Shown here one piece after another: positions 7,535 through 16,035 of a stretch of DNA of 64,000 nucleotides. The translations under genes were made by a program, and so were the position numbers. Under the pieces are notes generated by a model. The model ran no database searches. It was not told the origin of the DNA and saw only the letters and a list, made by a program, of their open reading frames with translations. Positions within the stretch are counted from its first letter, which is position 1. Each line of letters begins with the position of its first letter. Source of the DNA: JAUIJL01 sp965366625 (GTDB lineage: Bacteria > Acidobacteriota > Thermoanaerobaculia > Multivoradales > J023); contig CBDUGP010000041.1 of assembly GCA_965366625.1 (NCBI GenBank), positions 1-64,000 of the forward strand. Direction: 5' to 3'.

Positions 7535-9850
7535 CTAGCGCCCTTCAGTCGCCGGAAGCTGCAAACGAGCTTCTCCGGCGGCGACCAGCCGAGCCCGAGC
7601 GCAGGCAGCCTCCAAGCCGCCACCTCCCGCAGCGAGGGTGCGGGAGCAGAGACTGTAAGTCCCCGGTTCCGCTTGAATCCTAAATCCTGAACCAGCATCC
7701 TTCGGTTTCAGGCCCAACCGCCTCTGGAGGGTCGACAGGTCGATCGCGACTAGGTCCTTCTCCAGAACCAGATCAGAATAATCTCTTTCCGCCGGTTCAA
7801 TAACCAAAGTTCCCGACTGCTGGTGCAGCTCGACGTTGCCCGTTTTCGTAGTGCTACCGCCGAAACTTACGCGGCGCATTGCCAGCCCATGGTTGGGCGC
7901 CAGAACTACCAAGCTCAGGACCGTGTCGGATTCAGCATTTATCTTGAAAGAACCATCTCCGGCGGTCACGACACTGCGTAAAGAGGCCAAGCCCTGATCC
8001 GAGGGACGATATTGGATCCAAGCACCTGCAACTCCGGTATCGCCTGCCACAAGTTTCCAATCCCCTATCTTCTTCTCCCGAATCGAGAGCTCAAGGTACT
8101 CAGGAGCCGACGCCAAGACTTCAACGGTCCTCCATTCGCCAGCTCCTATCGAATTGTGGGCTCGAATCTCGACTTGCTCCTCCAGGAGCCCGGCGATCTC
8201 AAACCGACCAGTTCCATCAGACGTCGTCGTGGCAACCCTCCGGCGGCGTTCCAACGAAACGACCTCTACCTCAGCTCCTGAGACACCCTGCCCCGATTCG
8301 TCCAAGACCATCCCCGTCAATAGGGTCTCTGGAATCTCGATGTCAAAGCTTACGGGTTCCCCGTCCTCGCTCTCATGTAGCTCGATATCTGCCAATGCTT
8401 GGACGCCCCCTGAGCCCTCGTACTCTGCATCGATTGGCCAAATGCCCGCTCTGGGCAACATTCCTTCAATAATTCCGTCGTCATCGGAGGAAAGAGTCAC
8501 CGAGAGAGGGCTATGTTGTCCACCGAAATGCAATGTGGCTGCAATAGGACGATCCGCCTTTAGGACCCGACCTCGAACTTCAATGACAGGCACCTCGATC
8601 TCTAGGATTTGCTCGCCGGATTCCAGGTAGATTTCTTCGAAATACCAGCCCTCGGGCAATCGATGTGTATCGATAGATTCTTCCAGTCGAATGAAATAGT
8701 GCCCGGGCAGCAAAGATTCCTTAGTCCAATGCCCCGATTCATCAGCTGGCGAGGGCTTCGTTTCTGATCGATGCTCGGGATCGATCAGATGGACCGACCA
8801 ACTGGAATCTCTCGGGCTCTTCGGAGGGTCGATGAATACACTGAGCTTCACAGGCGGCGTCAGAACCAACGGCTGAGCCAAGTCCAGATTTGCTTGCCCA
8901 TTGACGACAACAGGCGACATGGAAGCCGGCGACCAATTCTCAGCCACGGCATGCAGTCGGTACGTGCCCGGACGAACACCGTGAATCTCAAAACCGCCTG
9001 CGGAATCCGTTTCGGTCCTGTAGCTCAGCAGATCCATGTCATCACCATGTTGCACTCGAAAGAGCGTCAACTCTGAAGGATCGGCTACCATTTGCGGCTC
9101 TAGGCCTACTTGGATCGGGCCAACATCCTCTATGCTCAACCCGGCTCCTGCTTCCACCTGCACCGTGCCAGTCAACATACTGCACTGTTCAAATTCAAGA
9201 TCCCCGATGTCCTTCACCTTTCCCGCTTCAATCCGAAGACCCCAGAGCGAAATCGGACACCAAGAGGAAGCGGAGATCCTAGCTTCGAACGATCCCGCTG
9301 GAACTTGGCAGCGAAAGGACTTTTGATCCTGGACAGCGCAACTGATTCGGAATGAGCGCCTCTCATCTACCCCTGAGGCCGTGAGCGACTTGGGCGGCTC
9401 AAATAGAGCTAAATCCAAGGTCTCACCCACCCAGCCCGGCTTCGGAAGCAATCTCCCCTCAACCTGGCCTGCCGGCAACATTTCGATGACTACCTTTTTG
9501 TCGCCAGTCGTGTTCAGCTTCACCGGCTGCGAAAAATACATCTGAGAATGGGCCTGGAGCTCAAACTCCGCATCGATTGGCACTTCGATGGTGAGCTCAA
9601 CCACGCTCGATCCTGGGACGAGAGCCGGTATTTCGTAGATCACCGGTTCCAGCCGGCCGCTTGAAACCGCCAACAGCTCGCCTCCCGAGTGCTTGGGACC
9701 AAGCTCCGTCTCTTCGTCGAAACGATAAACCAGAGCCACTTTCAACTCTTGCGTCTCCCCCGGCCGGCCGGCTACTGCAATAAGCGGCGCCACGAAAAGA
9801 AATGCACCTAAGGCGCCGATGAAAGGGTCAGACCTACTCAAGTTTCGCAC
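7535..9850 (-). CDS. large secreted protein with carboxypeptidase-regulatory/CnaB-like repeats
   Basis: A 771-residue exported protein with a signal peptide (FIGALGAFLFVAPLIAVAG). It has several beta-sandwich repeats of the carboxypeptidase-regulatory type, most clearly GMVLDESGQGVSGAEVEVVS...TSDGTGRFEIAGL (about 510-560), GGFEIHGVRPGTYRLHA and IRVLKA-type strands. There are no catalytic motifs. AGGAGA ends only one base before the GTG at 9850, so the TTG at 9841 may be the real start. The gene begins 15 bases after a small Cys-rich peptide gene ends, so the two are probably one transcript. Base composition is visibly more A+T-rich than the flanking core genes, consistent with transfer. The role is unknown; it may be structural at the cell surface. 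Confidence 0.75.
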   Translation of the reverse strand: MRNLSRSDPFIGALGAFLFVAPLIAVAGRPGETQELKVALVYRFDEETELGPKHSGGELLAVSSGRLEPVIYEIPALVPGSSVVELTIEVPIDAEFELQAHSQMYFSQPVKLNTTGDKKVVIEMLPAGQVEGRLLPKPGWVGETLDLALFEPPKSLTASGVDERRSFRISCAVQDQKSFRCQVPAGSFEARISASSWCPISLWGLRIEAGKVKDIGDLEFEQCSMLTGTVQVEAGAGLSIEDVGPIQVGLEPQMVADPSELTLFRVQHGDDMDLLSYRTETDSAGGFEIHGVRPGTYRLHAVAENWSPASMSPVVVNGQANLDLAQPLVLTPPVKLSVFIDPPKSPRDSSWSVHLIDPEHRSETKPSPADESGHWTKESLLPGHYFIRLEESIDTHRLPEGWYFEEIYLESGEQILEIEVPVIEVRGRVLKADRPIAATLHFGGQHSPLSVTLSSDDDGIIEGMLPRAGIWPIDAEYEGSGGVQALADIELHESEDGEPVSFDIEIPETLLTGMVLDESGQGVSGAEVEVVSLERRRRVATTTSDGTGRFEIAGLLEEQVEIRAHNSIGAGEWRTVEVLASAPEYLELSIREKKIGDWKLVAGDTGVAGAWIQYRPSDQGLASLRSVVTAGDGSFKINAESDTVLSLVVLAPNHGLAMRRVSFGGSTTKTGNVELHQQSGTLVIEPAERDYSDLVLEKDLVAIDLSTLQRRLGLKPKDAGSGFRIQAEPGTYSLCSRTLAAGGGGLEAACARARLVAAGEARLQLPATEGR

Positions 9851-9865
9851 TCTCCTAAATACTCC

Positions 9866-10105
9866 CTAGATATCTCCGGCAAAACAAATGGTGTGCAACG
9901 AGCACATATAGCTGACTTGAATTAAACAGAATTCCCAGCCCACACCACTGGTCGTCACACCACAAATGGCGATGGTCTCTCCGATCCAGTCATTCTGAAA
10001 GAGCCTGCACTTATAACACCAGGGAGAAGTTGACGCAGCAACAGGCAGCGCTGCCATCAAAAGCACGATTACCGAAAACAGCACAAATGCCCTGCGGATA
10101 GCCAT
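9866..10105 (-). CDS. small secreted six-cysteine peptide
   Basis: The ATG at 10105 is preceded by AAGGAG at six bases; the open frame further upstream to 10180 is probably untranslated. The product has 79 residues: a classical signal peptide (AIRRAFVLFSVIVLLMAALPVAAS) and a mature part of about 55 residues with six cysteines, beginning WCYKC. The spacing suggests three disulfides. It is A+T-rich and sits directly before the large regulatory-domain protein gene. I do not recognise the family. It could be a structural or toxin-like peptide, or a small partner of the downstream protein; there is no direct evidence for any of these. Confidence 0.65.
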   Translation of the reverse strand: MAIRRAFVLFSVIVLLMAALPVAASTSPWCYKCRLFQNDWIGETIAICGVTTSGVGWEFCLIQVSYMCSLHTICFAGDI

Positions 10106-10249
10106 AGCGAACTCCTTGTAGTGATACCCCTTTAAAAATTTGACTATGCTAGACAATAAATATGGCCATGTCAACAACAATCGCCATAAACCCTCTCAAT
10201 CTATCCGAAAATCTCGCCTTCTATCGAAAAGTGAGCTTAAGCCTTACTT

Positions 10250-10593
10250 TTCGAGGATCGGAGAGTCATGAAAGACAATTCGTACGTATTCCCAAGCAGG
10301 AAAAGAAAGGGGTATTTCATCGGTCTTCAAAAGATCTGGGAGCGAATCCGGGAATCAGCGGAGCCTCCCGACGTGCGTCTGCATGACTTGCGGAATTCCT
10401 TGCCAGCGCAGGAGCAGGTGCGGGTATGGGACTCCCTATTATCGGAAAAATCCTCGGCCACGCTGATCCCGCGACGACAGCGCGCTATGCTCATCTGGCG
10501 ACCGACCCTCTGGTTCAAGCAGCCGATCGGATCTCGAAGAAGCTAGCGGCCGGCTTGGGAGAGATACCGTATGCTCACCTCAGGAGGCAGTGA
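10250..10593 (+). pseudogene. truncated, frameshifted phage-type tyrosine recombinase
   Basis: This is the C-terminal half of an integrase. Frame one (from about 10250) reads YVFPSRKRKGYF, IWERIRES and RLHDLRNS, giving the catalytic His and Arg of box II. At about 10400 the homology moves to the next frame, which continues GMGLPIIGKILGHADPATTA and RYAHLATDPLVQAADRISKK to a TGA at 10591. That frame holds the box III His and the tyrosine nucleophile. Restoring one base near 10402 (a TTCGCC-like site now TTGCC) would rejoin HS-FASAGAG. The N-terminal half with the first catalytic Arg is absent. The relic lies about 680 bases from the 3' end of a tRNA-Arg gene, the usual neighbour of such integrases. 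Confidence 0.85.
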
Positions 10594-11204
10594 TCGGCAG
10601 GTCAAATTGCTTGCACCCCGCTTGGATCTGGGTCTTGGTCTCCATGGCTACCTCCATGCACTGGTGAAGCCCAATTGCTTCGACCAGTTTGGAAGATAGA
10701 CCGTCTATAGCTGATGGGTCCAGGCTGATAAGTGTTGAATACAGTGGCGGTTCCCAAAAGCAGGAAAGCGCATTTCTTCCAAGACGGTCATTTTTCTGAG
10801 TGAATGTGCAGACTTCTCAAACAAGGCGCGGAGGTAGGAAGTAGGAAGAGCGAGCTCAGAAATAACTCGCCTGGAAGTTTTTACAGCGAACCCCTCTGGA
10901 TCATAGCTTCAGAGGCGAATTATCTTCGAAGATACTTGCGAACCTGGTCATTTTCCGAGGACATTTCGCCCACCCTGGCTCCGAGCTTTGCTCAGATGCC
11001 GAATTGCATCTTGCCCCCACCTCCAAGCTGTGCTTCCCGGGCTGAAATCTGTAGCGGCGAACGTGAGCATTAGGAATTGCTGCTTCGTAGCGGGCAAACG
11101 CTAGCTTTCAGGTCCCTAGGAATGATGGCGAGTGGGGCCTGATCCGATGCGATCGTCCGATCGCTGGGCAAGGGGCGCTGGTTACTCTGTGGTTACTCAA
11201 CGCG
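10594..11204. other. gene-free stretch between integrase relic and tRNA
   Basis: No gene can be supported. A minus-strand frame from about 10816 to 10580 stays open for nearly 80 codons and has protein-like composition (for example LISLDPSAIDGLSSKLVEAI). It lacks a start codon and overlaps the integrase relic, so it is at most a decayed remnant. The plus-strand frame at 10804-11073 has no recognisable content. Confidence 0.45.
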
Positions 11205-11205
11205 A

Positions 11206-11233
11206 AAAAGGCGCCTCGTGAGAAGCGCCTTTT
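11206..11233 (-). terminator. intrinsic terminator of the tRNA-Arg gene
   Basis: AAAAGGCGC (11206-11214) and GCGCCTTTT (11225-11233) form a nine-base-pair stem with a ten-base loop. Read on the minus strand it ends in a T-run and lies about 40 bases past the 3' end of the tRNA, so it fits that gene. Confidence 0.75.
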
Positions 11234-11270
11234 CGATATCTGAAAGCCTTTCGGCTGAACATGTCTGGGA

Positions 11271-11347
11271 TGGTGCACCCGTAGGGATTCGAACCCCAAA
11301 CCTCCTGATCCGTAGTCAGGTGCTCTATCCAGTTGAGCTACGGGTGC
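11271..11347 (-). tRNA. tRNA-Arg (anticodon ACG)
   Basis: A complete cloverleaf on the minus strand. Acceptor strands GCACCCG (11347-11341) and CGGGTGC pair perfectly, the discriminator is A, and CCA is encoded at 11271-11273. The anticodon arm is CCTGA-CTACGGA-TCAGG with ACG in the loop, and the T-loop is TTCGAAT. The tRNA reads CGU/CGC/CGA codons after A-to-I editing of the anticodon. Its 3' end points toward the integrase relic, the arrangement left by islands that integrate into tRNA 3' ends. No second copy of the tRNA end was found in the window. Confidence 0.96.
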
Positions 11348-11453
11348 GTCCACGGCATCGCTGCCGCGGAGGCGGGATTGTAGACGATCGAATTCTGGGT
11401 CGCAAGTCTCGGAGGAAATTTTTTTGCCGTTGGCCGTTTTTAGGCTTCTGCGA

Positions 11454-12287
11454 TTACTCGATTAGGCCGTCTAGGGGCGAGGACGCGGAGGCGTAGAGTT
11501 TTTTGGGAATTCGGCCGGCGTGGGCGGCGAGCCAACCCGCTTCGACGGCTTGTTTCATGGCGTAGGCCATGCGGATCGGGTCGGTCGCTCCGGCGACGCC
11601 GGTGTTCATCAAGACGCCGTCGGCTCCCAGCTCCATGGCGATGGCGGCGTCGGAGGCGGTGCCGACTCCGGCGTCGATGATCACCGGCACGTTGGATTGC
11701 TCGATGATGATCTGCAGGTTGGCCCGATTGCGGATGCCCATGCCGGAGCCGATCGGTGCGCCCAGGGGCATGACCGCGGGCACGCCGAGGTCTTCGAGCT
11801 TTTTGCACGTGATCGGGTCGTCGCTGGTGTAGGGCAGCACGATGAAGCCTTCGTCGATCAGGATTTTGGTGGCTTTGAGCAGCTCGACGTTGTCGGGGAA
11901 GAGGGTTTTAGGGTCGCCGAGCACTTCGAGCTTGACCCAATTCCAGCCCCCCAGTTCGCGGCCGAGGCGGGCGGTACGCACGGCGTCGTCGGCGTTGTAA
12001 CAACCCGCCGTATTGGGCAGGAAGAGGTATTTCTTTGGATCGATGTGGTGGATGAAGGCGTTGGGATCCGGGTCGTTCAAGTCCACTCGACGCAAGGCCA
12101 CGGTGACCATTTCCGTGCCGGAAACCTCGAAGCTGCGGATCATGGTTTGGGCGTCGGTATATTTGCCCGTGCCGAGGATCAGCCGGGAATGGAAGGTACG
12201 GTCGGCAAGGGTCAGAGGCTCGACGGTGATATGTGACGCGAGGTCGGTATCGGTGGCCGGGTTGGGCGCTTCGGTCGCGGTAGTCAT
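11454..12287 (-). CDS. thiG: thiazole synthase
   Basis: This enzyme builds the thiazole phosphate ring of thiamine from 1-deoxy-xylulose 5-phosphate, dehydroglycine and ThiS thiocarboxylate. From the ATG at 12287 it has 277 residues, near the family norm. The TIM-barrel landmarks are LTLADRTFHSRLILGTGKY, the Schiff-base lysine in WVKLEVLGD (Lys119), the phosphate-binding PLGAPIGSGMGIRN and IIDAGVGTASDAAIAMELG. A longer reading from 12338 adds 17 unlikely residues. No thiS, thiF, thiO or thiH is adjacent, so the partners must be elsewhere. I looked for a TPP riboswitch upstream and could not assemble one. The function is certain from sequence; the start codon less so. Confidence 0.95.
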   Translation of the reverse strand: MTTATEAPNPATDTDLASHITVEPLTLADRTFHSRLILGTGKYTDAQTMIRSFEVSGTEMVTVALRRVDLNDPDPNAFIHHIDPKKYLFLPNTAGCYNADDAVRTARLGRELGGWNWVKLEVLGDPKTLFPDNVELLKATKILIDEGFIVLPYTSDDPITCKKLEDLGVPAVMPLGAPIGSGMGIRNRANLQIIIEQSNVPVIIDAGVGTASDAAIAMELGADGVLMNTGVAGATDPIRMAYAMKQAVEAGWLAAHAGRIPKKLYASASSPLDGLIE

Positions 12288-12398
12288 GGATTGGGTTCCG
12301 TGGCAGTGAGTCGGCGAGGTCCCCGGGGTGTTCGGCACCCGCGGGGTGTGTCTTTTGATTCTAATGCCATCTCAACCCCTCTGCCGGCCGATCGATGG

Positions 12399-13676
12399 CT
12401 ATCGAGGCTTTGGAGCCCCTTTGGGCAGCTCCACGTGCATCTCGGGCACCGGTTGGTGCTCGGCCATGTCTTCGTGGTCGAGCGCTTCCAAACGACGGGA
12501 GTACCAGCCCGCCCCAGGAAAAGCCGTGATGCCGTGGGCGACTACCGACATCAACACCGTGGCCACCACCGTGGCGAAAATCAGCTCCCGTTCCACCAGC
12601 TGGGAGGCGTTGACCACCAAGAGGCCGAAGAGGATCGAGGCGATGCCCCGTGGACCGAACCAGCCGATGAAGAACACGGTTTCTTTACGCACTCCGGCGC
12701 CGATCAAGCTCAGGGCCACCGGCACCATGCGGATGACGGTCAAGCTCAGCACGCCGTAAACCCAGGGTTGCCATCCGAGACCCACAAGGCTGGGGACCAT
12801 GGTCGCTCCGAAAACCAGGAAGACCAGAAGGGTGAGCAGCTGGCCTTCCGCCTCGGCGAATTCATAAAGACCGCGGCGCAGAGATTTCGGCATGGTGTTG
12901 CCGAGGGCCAAACCGGCGACGAAGGCGGCGATGAAACCGTTGCCATGGACCATCTCCGCGGCGGCAAAGGCCAATAGCGCCAGACCTAAGGAGGAGAGAT
13001 GTTGGAAGGTCTCGTTCATCCACTCCCGTCGATCCGCGGCGACGATGATCTTGGCGCCGAAATAACCCACCAGCACGCCCACCAGCGGACCCAAGGTGAC
13101 CTGCATTGCGGCGAAGCGCAACCAATATTCCGTGCCGCCTAGGCCGGGCAGGGCCGACGAGCAGGTGGAAAGGAAGACCAAAACCAAGGGCAAAGCGATG
13201 CCGTCATTGAGGCCGCTTTCCACGTTGAGGGCCTGCCGAATACGGATCGGTACCTTGGGGCTCGACACCACCGCTTGGCCGAGTGCCGCGTCGGTGGGAG
13301 CGAGGATCGACGCCAACAGAGCCGCCTCCCAAATGGTGAAATGTGGAAATAAACCGGTGGCGGCCAAGGTTCCGAGACCGATGGTCAAGGGCAAGCCCAC
13401 CAGCAGCAGACGGACCGGCAGGGCGTGGGATTTGCGCAACGAGGCAAGCCGGATCCTCGACGCATCGGTGAACAGCACCAAGACCAGGGTGATCTCCGCC
13501 AGGGTGTGGACCATATGCTCGGGCGCTTCGAGGTGGGTGCCCCCAAACCAAGCGACCGAGAATCCCACGGCGACGAAAAAGATCGGCGGGGTGAGGATCG
13601 AGCTTTCAGCTCGGCGGGATAAGACCCCGAAAACGAGAATACATAGGGCAACGAGAACCAGGACGGGGGTTTCCAT
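12399..13676 (-). CDS. cation/proton antiporter, CPA1 type
   Basis: A 425-residue membrane protein with about 11-13 hydrophobic helices, exchanging Na+ or K+ for protons across the inner membrane. The CPA1 core is visible: SILAPTDAALGQAVVSSPKV followed by RQALNVESGLNDGIALPLVL, where the Asp of the ND motif (transmembrane helix 5) is the ion-binding residue. It lacks a long cytoplasmic regulatory tail. It is transcribed in the same direction as thiG with about 110 bases between, so independent transcription is likely. The specific ion cannot be told from sequence. Confidence 0.9.
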   Translation of the reverse strand: METPVLVLVALCILVFGVLSRRAESSILTPPIFFVAVGFSVAWFGGTHLEAPEHMVHTLAEITLVLVLFTDASRIRLASLRKSHALPVRLLLVGLPLTIGLGTLAATGLFPHFTIWEAALLASILAPTDAALGQAVVSSPKVPIRIRQALNVESGLNDGIALPLVLVFLSTCSSALPGLGGTEYWLRFAAMQVTLGPLVGVLVGYFGAKIIVAADRREWMNETFQHLSSLGLALLAFAAAEMVHGNGFIAAFVAGLALGNTMPKSLRRGLYEFAEAEGQLLTLLVFLVFGATMVPSLVGLGWQPWVYGVLSLTVIRMVPVALSLIGAGVRKETVFFIGWFGPRGIASILFGLLVVNASQLVERELIFATVVATVLMSVVAHGITAFPGAGWYSRRLEALDHEDMAEHQPVPEMHVELPKGAPKPR

Positions 13677-13783
13677 CGTGTGGGCTCCAGCGATCGGCCA
13701 GGAAGGGAGTTGGGCTTACTCTATCCCCTTGGGTGATCGCTGGGGCCTGTGGGTTACACGAAGTCGGAAAACGGACGCCGGGC

Positions 13784-15334
13784 CTACGCGGTCGGCGTCT
13801 CAGAAGCGTCGGCCTCAGGTTCTTCTACGATCGAGGCCTCGGGTTCTTCGGCCATCGGGGCCTCGGCTTCGGGCTCGGGCTGCCCGACGTCTGACGGTGC
13901 TTCGGATTCACCCGGCTCGACGGTTTCCTCCACGGGCCGGCCAACCGGGGCCCTCGAAGTGGCATCGGCCAGGGCGTTTTGCACCTGTTGCCTCTCAAAG
14001 TCCGACTCGATGCTTGCTTGGAATCGGAGGAAGGACGGGTCCTTCGCCACCGAGGCTCCATGGGCCTCGAGAAGCGCGACCAAGAGGGATCTGGCCTGGA
14101 AGTCGCTTTCGATTTGCACCGCTCCCAAGAGCTCGGGAATCTGGGACGGCACCAAAATCCCGCCGAGCGCTTCGGCGGCCCGGCCAAGGGCGTGGTCCGA
14201 TTCGAGAACCCCCAAGAGTTCGAATAGCTCTTTCCCAAAGGTTTGACCCGGCCGAGACCGGGAAGCGACCTCGACCAGCAGCTCGGAAAGCTCGTGATCG
14301 GACTCGATATTTTTGGCGATCGAAAAGAGGATGCGGCGATTCTCAGAACTCGTTTCGGGCGTCAGAAAACCGCCGAGGGCCCGATGGAGGGAGTAGTCGG
14401 ATTCGATCGATCGCAAGAGGGGCACGAGGTTGGAGGGTAGATCGAGATCCGCTGGATGAAGTTCGGCCACCTGCGACAGCAATTGCATGACCTCGTGGTC
14501 GGACTCGATCTCGCGGGCCGCGGCCAGCAGACTGTCGAGGGTCGAGGGTGACGGTTGAGGATCGGCGTAAAGTCGATCGAGCACCGACCCCAAAAGCTGC
14601 CGTAGGTGATAATCACTTTCCAAAGCTCTCGCTGCGGCGACGAAGCTTTCGAGCACTTGGGGCTCCTCCAAGCGACCCGCGGGCACGGATTCGAGCAGTT
14701 GAGCCAGGTGATAGTCGGAGTCGACTTGCTGCCGGGCTTTTTTCAGAATGTTGCTCAAGTCGTCGGAAGTTAGGTCCGACGACTCCGTGGCCAGGGCCAA
14801 GAGGTGGCCGAGATAGGAAGCGATGACCGAATCACTCGAGATGAAGGAGACTTCTTCCAATACGCCTTCCACCCCGGACTGATCAAAGAGGCTTCGGACC
14901 CGTCGCTCGGCGTCGACGCCGGTGCTGCGAAAGACCCTCAACAGCACCCCCGCCAACCAAGTCTCCGCCTCGGTGTCGAAGTCTCGGGCCTGGCCATCCA
15001 CACGATAGGAATAGTCCGGCGAGCCGTCGGCTTTGGGGGTCACCACCAAACGGTGCTCGATGCCGTCGAGGCGTTCCTCAACCTTGAAACGGGCACCGAC
15101 CTCCAGCCGCTCGACCCGCCGATCATCTTCGAATTCCACCTTGCCACGGCTTTTGACCTTGAGGCGATCGCGGCCGTCTCGCATGGAGATGGAATAGCTA
15201 CCGTCCTCGTTTTGAGATTCGATTCGCCAACCGGGGTGCCCGGATTGGAAGGCTTCTACGGCGAGCACGAAAACGGCCGCGACACCGAAGCCGATCATGA
15301 TTTGGTGGACGGTGCTCAGATTCTGTCTTTTCAT
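13784..15334 (-). CDS. membrane-anchored protein with eight ESD-type helical repeats
   Basis: From the ATG at 15334 the product is 516 residues; the frame stays open 72 codons further upstream, but that part looks non-coding. One N-terminal membrane helix (MIGFGVAAVFVLAVEAF) is followed by a beta-rich region (about 30-120). Then come about eight helical repeats spaced 35-45 residues, each carrying (E/D)SD(Y/H/F) followed by a leucine-rich helix: DSDYHLAQLLESV, ESDYHLRQLLGSV, ESDHEVMQLLSQV, ESDYSLHRALGGF, ESDHELSELLVEV, ESDHALGRAAEAL, ESDFQARSLLVAL and ESDFERQQVQNAL. A very acidic Pro/Glu tail ends the protein. Similar SDY repeats occur in C-termini of M56-type peptidases of this phylum; here no peptidase domain is attached. 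It is probably a protein-binding solenoid. Confidence 0.75.
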   Translation of the reverse strand: MKRQNLSTVHQIMIGFGVAAVFVLAVEAFQSGHPGWRIESQNEDGSYSISMRDGRDRLKVKSRGKVEFEDDRRVERLEVGARFKVEERLDGIEHRLVVTPKADGSPDYSYRVDGQARDFDTEAETWLAGVLLRVFRSTGVDAERRVRSLFDQSGVEGVLEEVSFISSDSVIASYLGHLLALATESSDLTSDDLSNILKKARQQVDSDYHLAQLLESVPAGRLEEPQVLESFVAAARALESDYHLRQLLGSVLDRLYADPQPSPSTLDSLLAAAREIESDHEVMQLLSQVAELHPADLDLPSNLVPLLRSIESDYSLHRALGGFLTPETSSENRRILFSIAKNIESDHELSELLVEVASRSRPGQTFGKELFELLGVLESDHALGRAAEALGGILVPSQIPELLGAVQIESDFQARSLLVALLEAHGASVAKDPSFLRFQASIESDFERQQVQNALADATSRAPVGRPVEETVEPGESEAPSDVGQPEPEAEAPMAEEPEASIVEEPEADASETPTA

Positions 15335-15488
15335 GCGAGAGATCCTCTGCCTACGGGTGCAATAGGATGCGTTTAAACGGGAGCGGACACTGAATCGCCC
15401 TGAGGACATGGAGTCGCCCAGCCGGCTGTTGAGTGGCCCCGAAAGTGCTGTCTGAGCAGGCAAACGAAAACATGCGGGAAAAAGTTCC

Positions 15489-15854
15489 ATGAACCCACAG
15501 AATCGTGAGTCCAACATGCCGGATCCCACCGAGGATAACCGCCGAAGCAATAATTATCTGCGGATCTACGAGGTCATTCGACGCGTTCCCGAGGGACGGG
15601 TGGCCACTTACGGACAAGTGGCGGTGCTCGCCGGTCTTCCGGGTCATGCCCGCCAAGTGGGTTACGCCTTGCACGCTTCGCGCCCGGAGGACGATCTACC
15701 CTGGCAGCGCATCGTCAACGCCAAGGGCGAGGTGAGCCCCCGCAGCGAGCCGGGCTACGAAGGCCTACAACGGGCCATGCTGGAGGCAGAAGGCGTGGTT
15801 TTCAGCTCCGTCGGACGCATCGACCTCAAGCGATTCCGGTGGGACGACGACTAA
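15489..15854 (+). CDS. alkyltransferase-like (ATL) DNA-binding protein of the MGMT family
   Basis: 121 residues covering the C-terminal MGMT fold. It has the helix-turn-helix region RVPEGRVATYGQVAVLAGLPGHARQVGYAL and the active-site strand LPWQRIVNAKGEVS. In true O6-alkylguanine transferases the position before HR is the acceptor cysteine (PCHRV); here it is tryptophan. So the protein should bind and flag alkylated DNA for nucleotide excision repair and not repair it itself, as known for ATL proteins. An ATG at 15516 is an alternative start. The gene is divergent from the ESD-repeat gene and has no operon partner. Confidence 0.88.
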   Translation: MNPQNRESNMPDPTEDNRRSNNYLRIYEVIRRVPEGRVATYGQVAVLAGLPGHARQVGYALHASRPEDDLPWQRIVNAKGEVSPRSEPGYEGLQRAMLEAEGVVFSSVGRIDLKRFRWDDD

Positions 15855-16035
15855 CGACGACGTCGACGATCCGGCGACTGGCCCAAGCGCTCATGTTACA
15901 ATGGCAAAGTTTCTATGGCTGATGAACTCGGTTGCATGTTCGCCCCACCCAGTCGGGGGCGCCTACCCCGGGGCCTCACGTCATTTGACCTGACCCACAA
16001 GATCTCTCATCTGGACTATCTATTTCGGAGGCTCC

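Noticed and set aside
10804..11073. Plus-strand 89-codon frame near the tRNA
   Set aside because: No signal peptide, binding site or homologous motif.
12288..12398. Possible TPP riboswitch before thiG
   Set aside because: Only isolated CTGAGA-like and CCCGCGGG-like pieces occur; the paired helices of the aptamer cannot be built.
13096..14490. Plus-strand frame of 464 codons opposite the antiporter and ESD-repeat genes
   Set aside because: It spans parts of two real minus-strand genes and has an unnatural Arg/Pro-rich composition.
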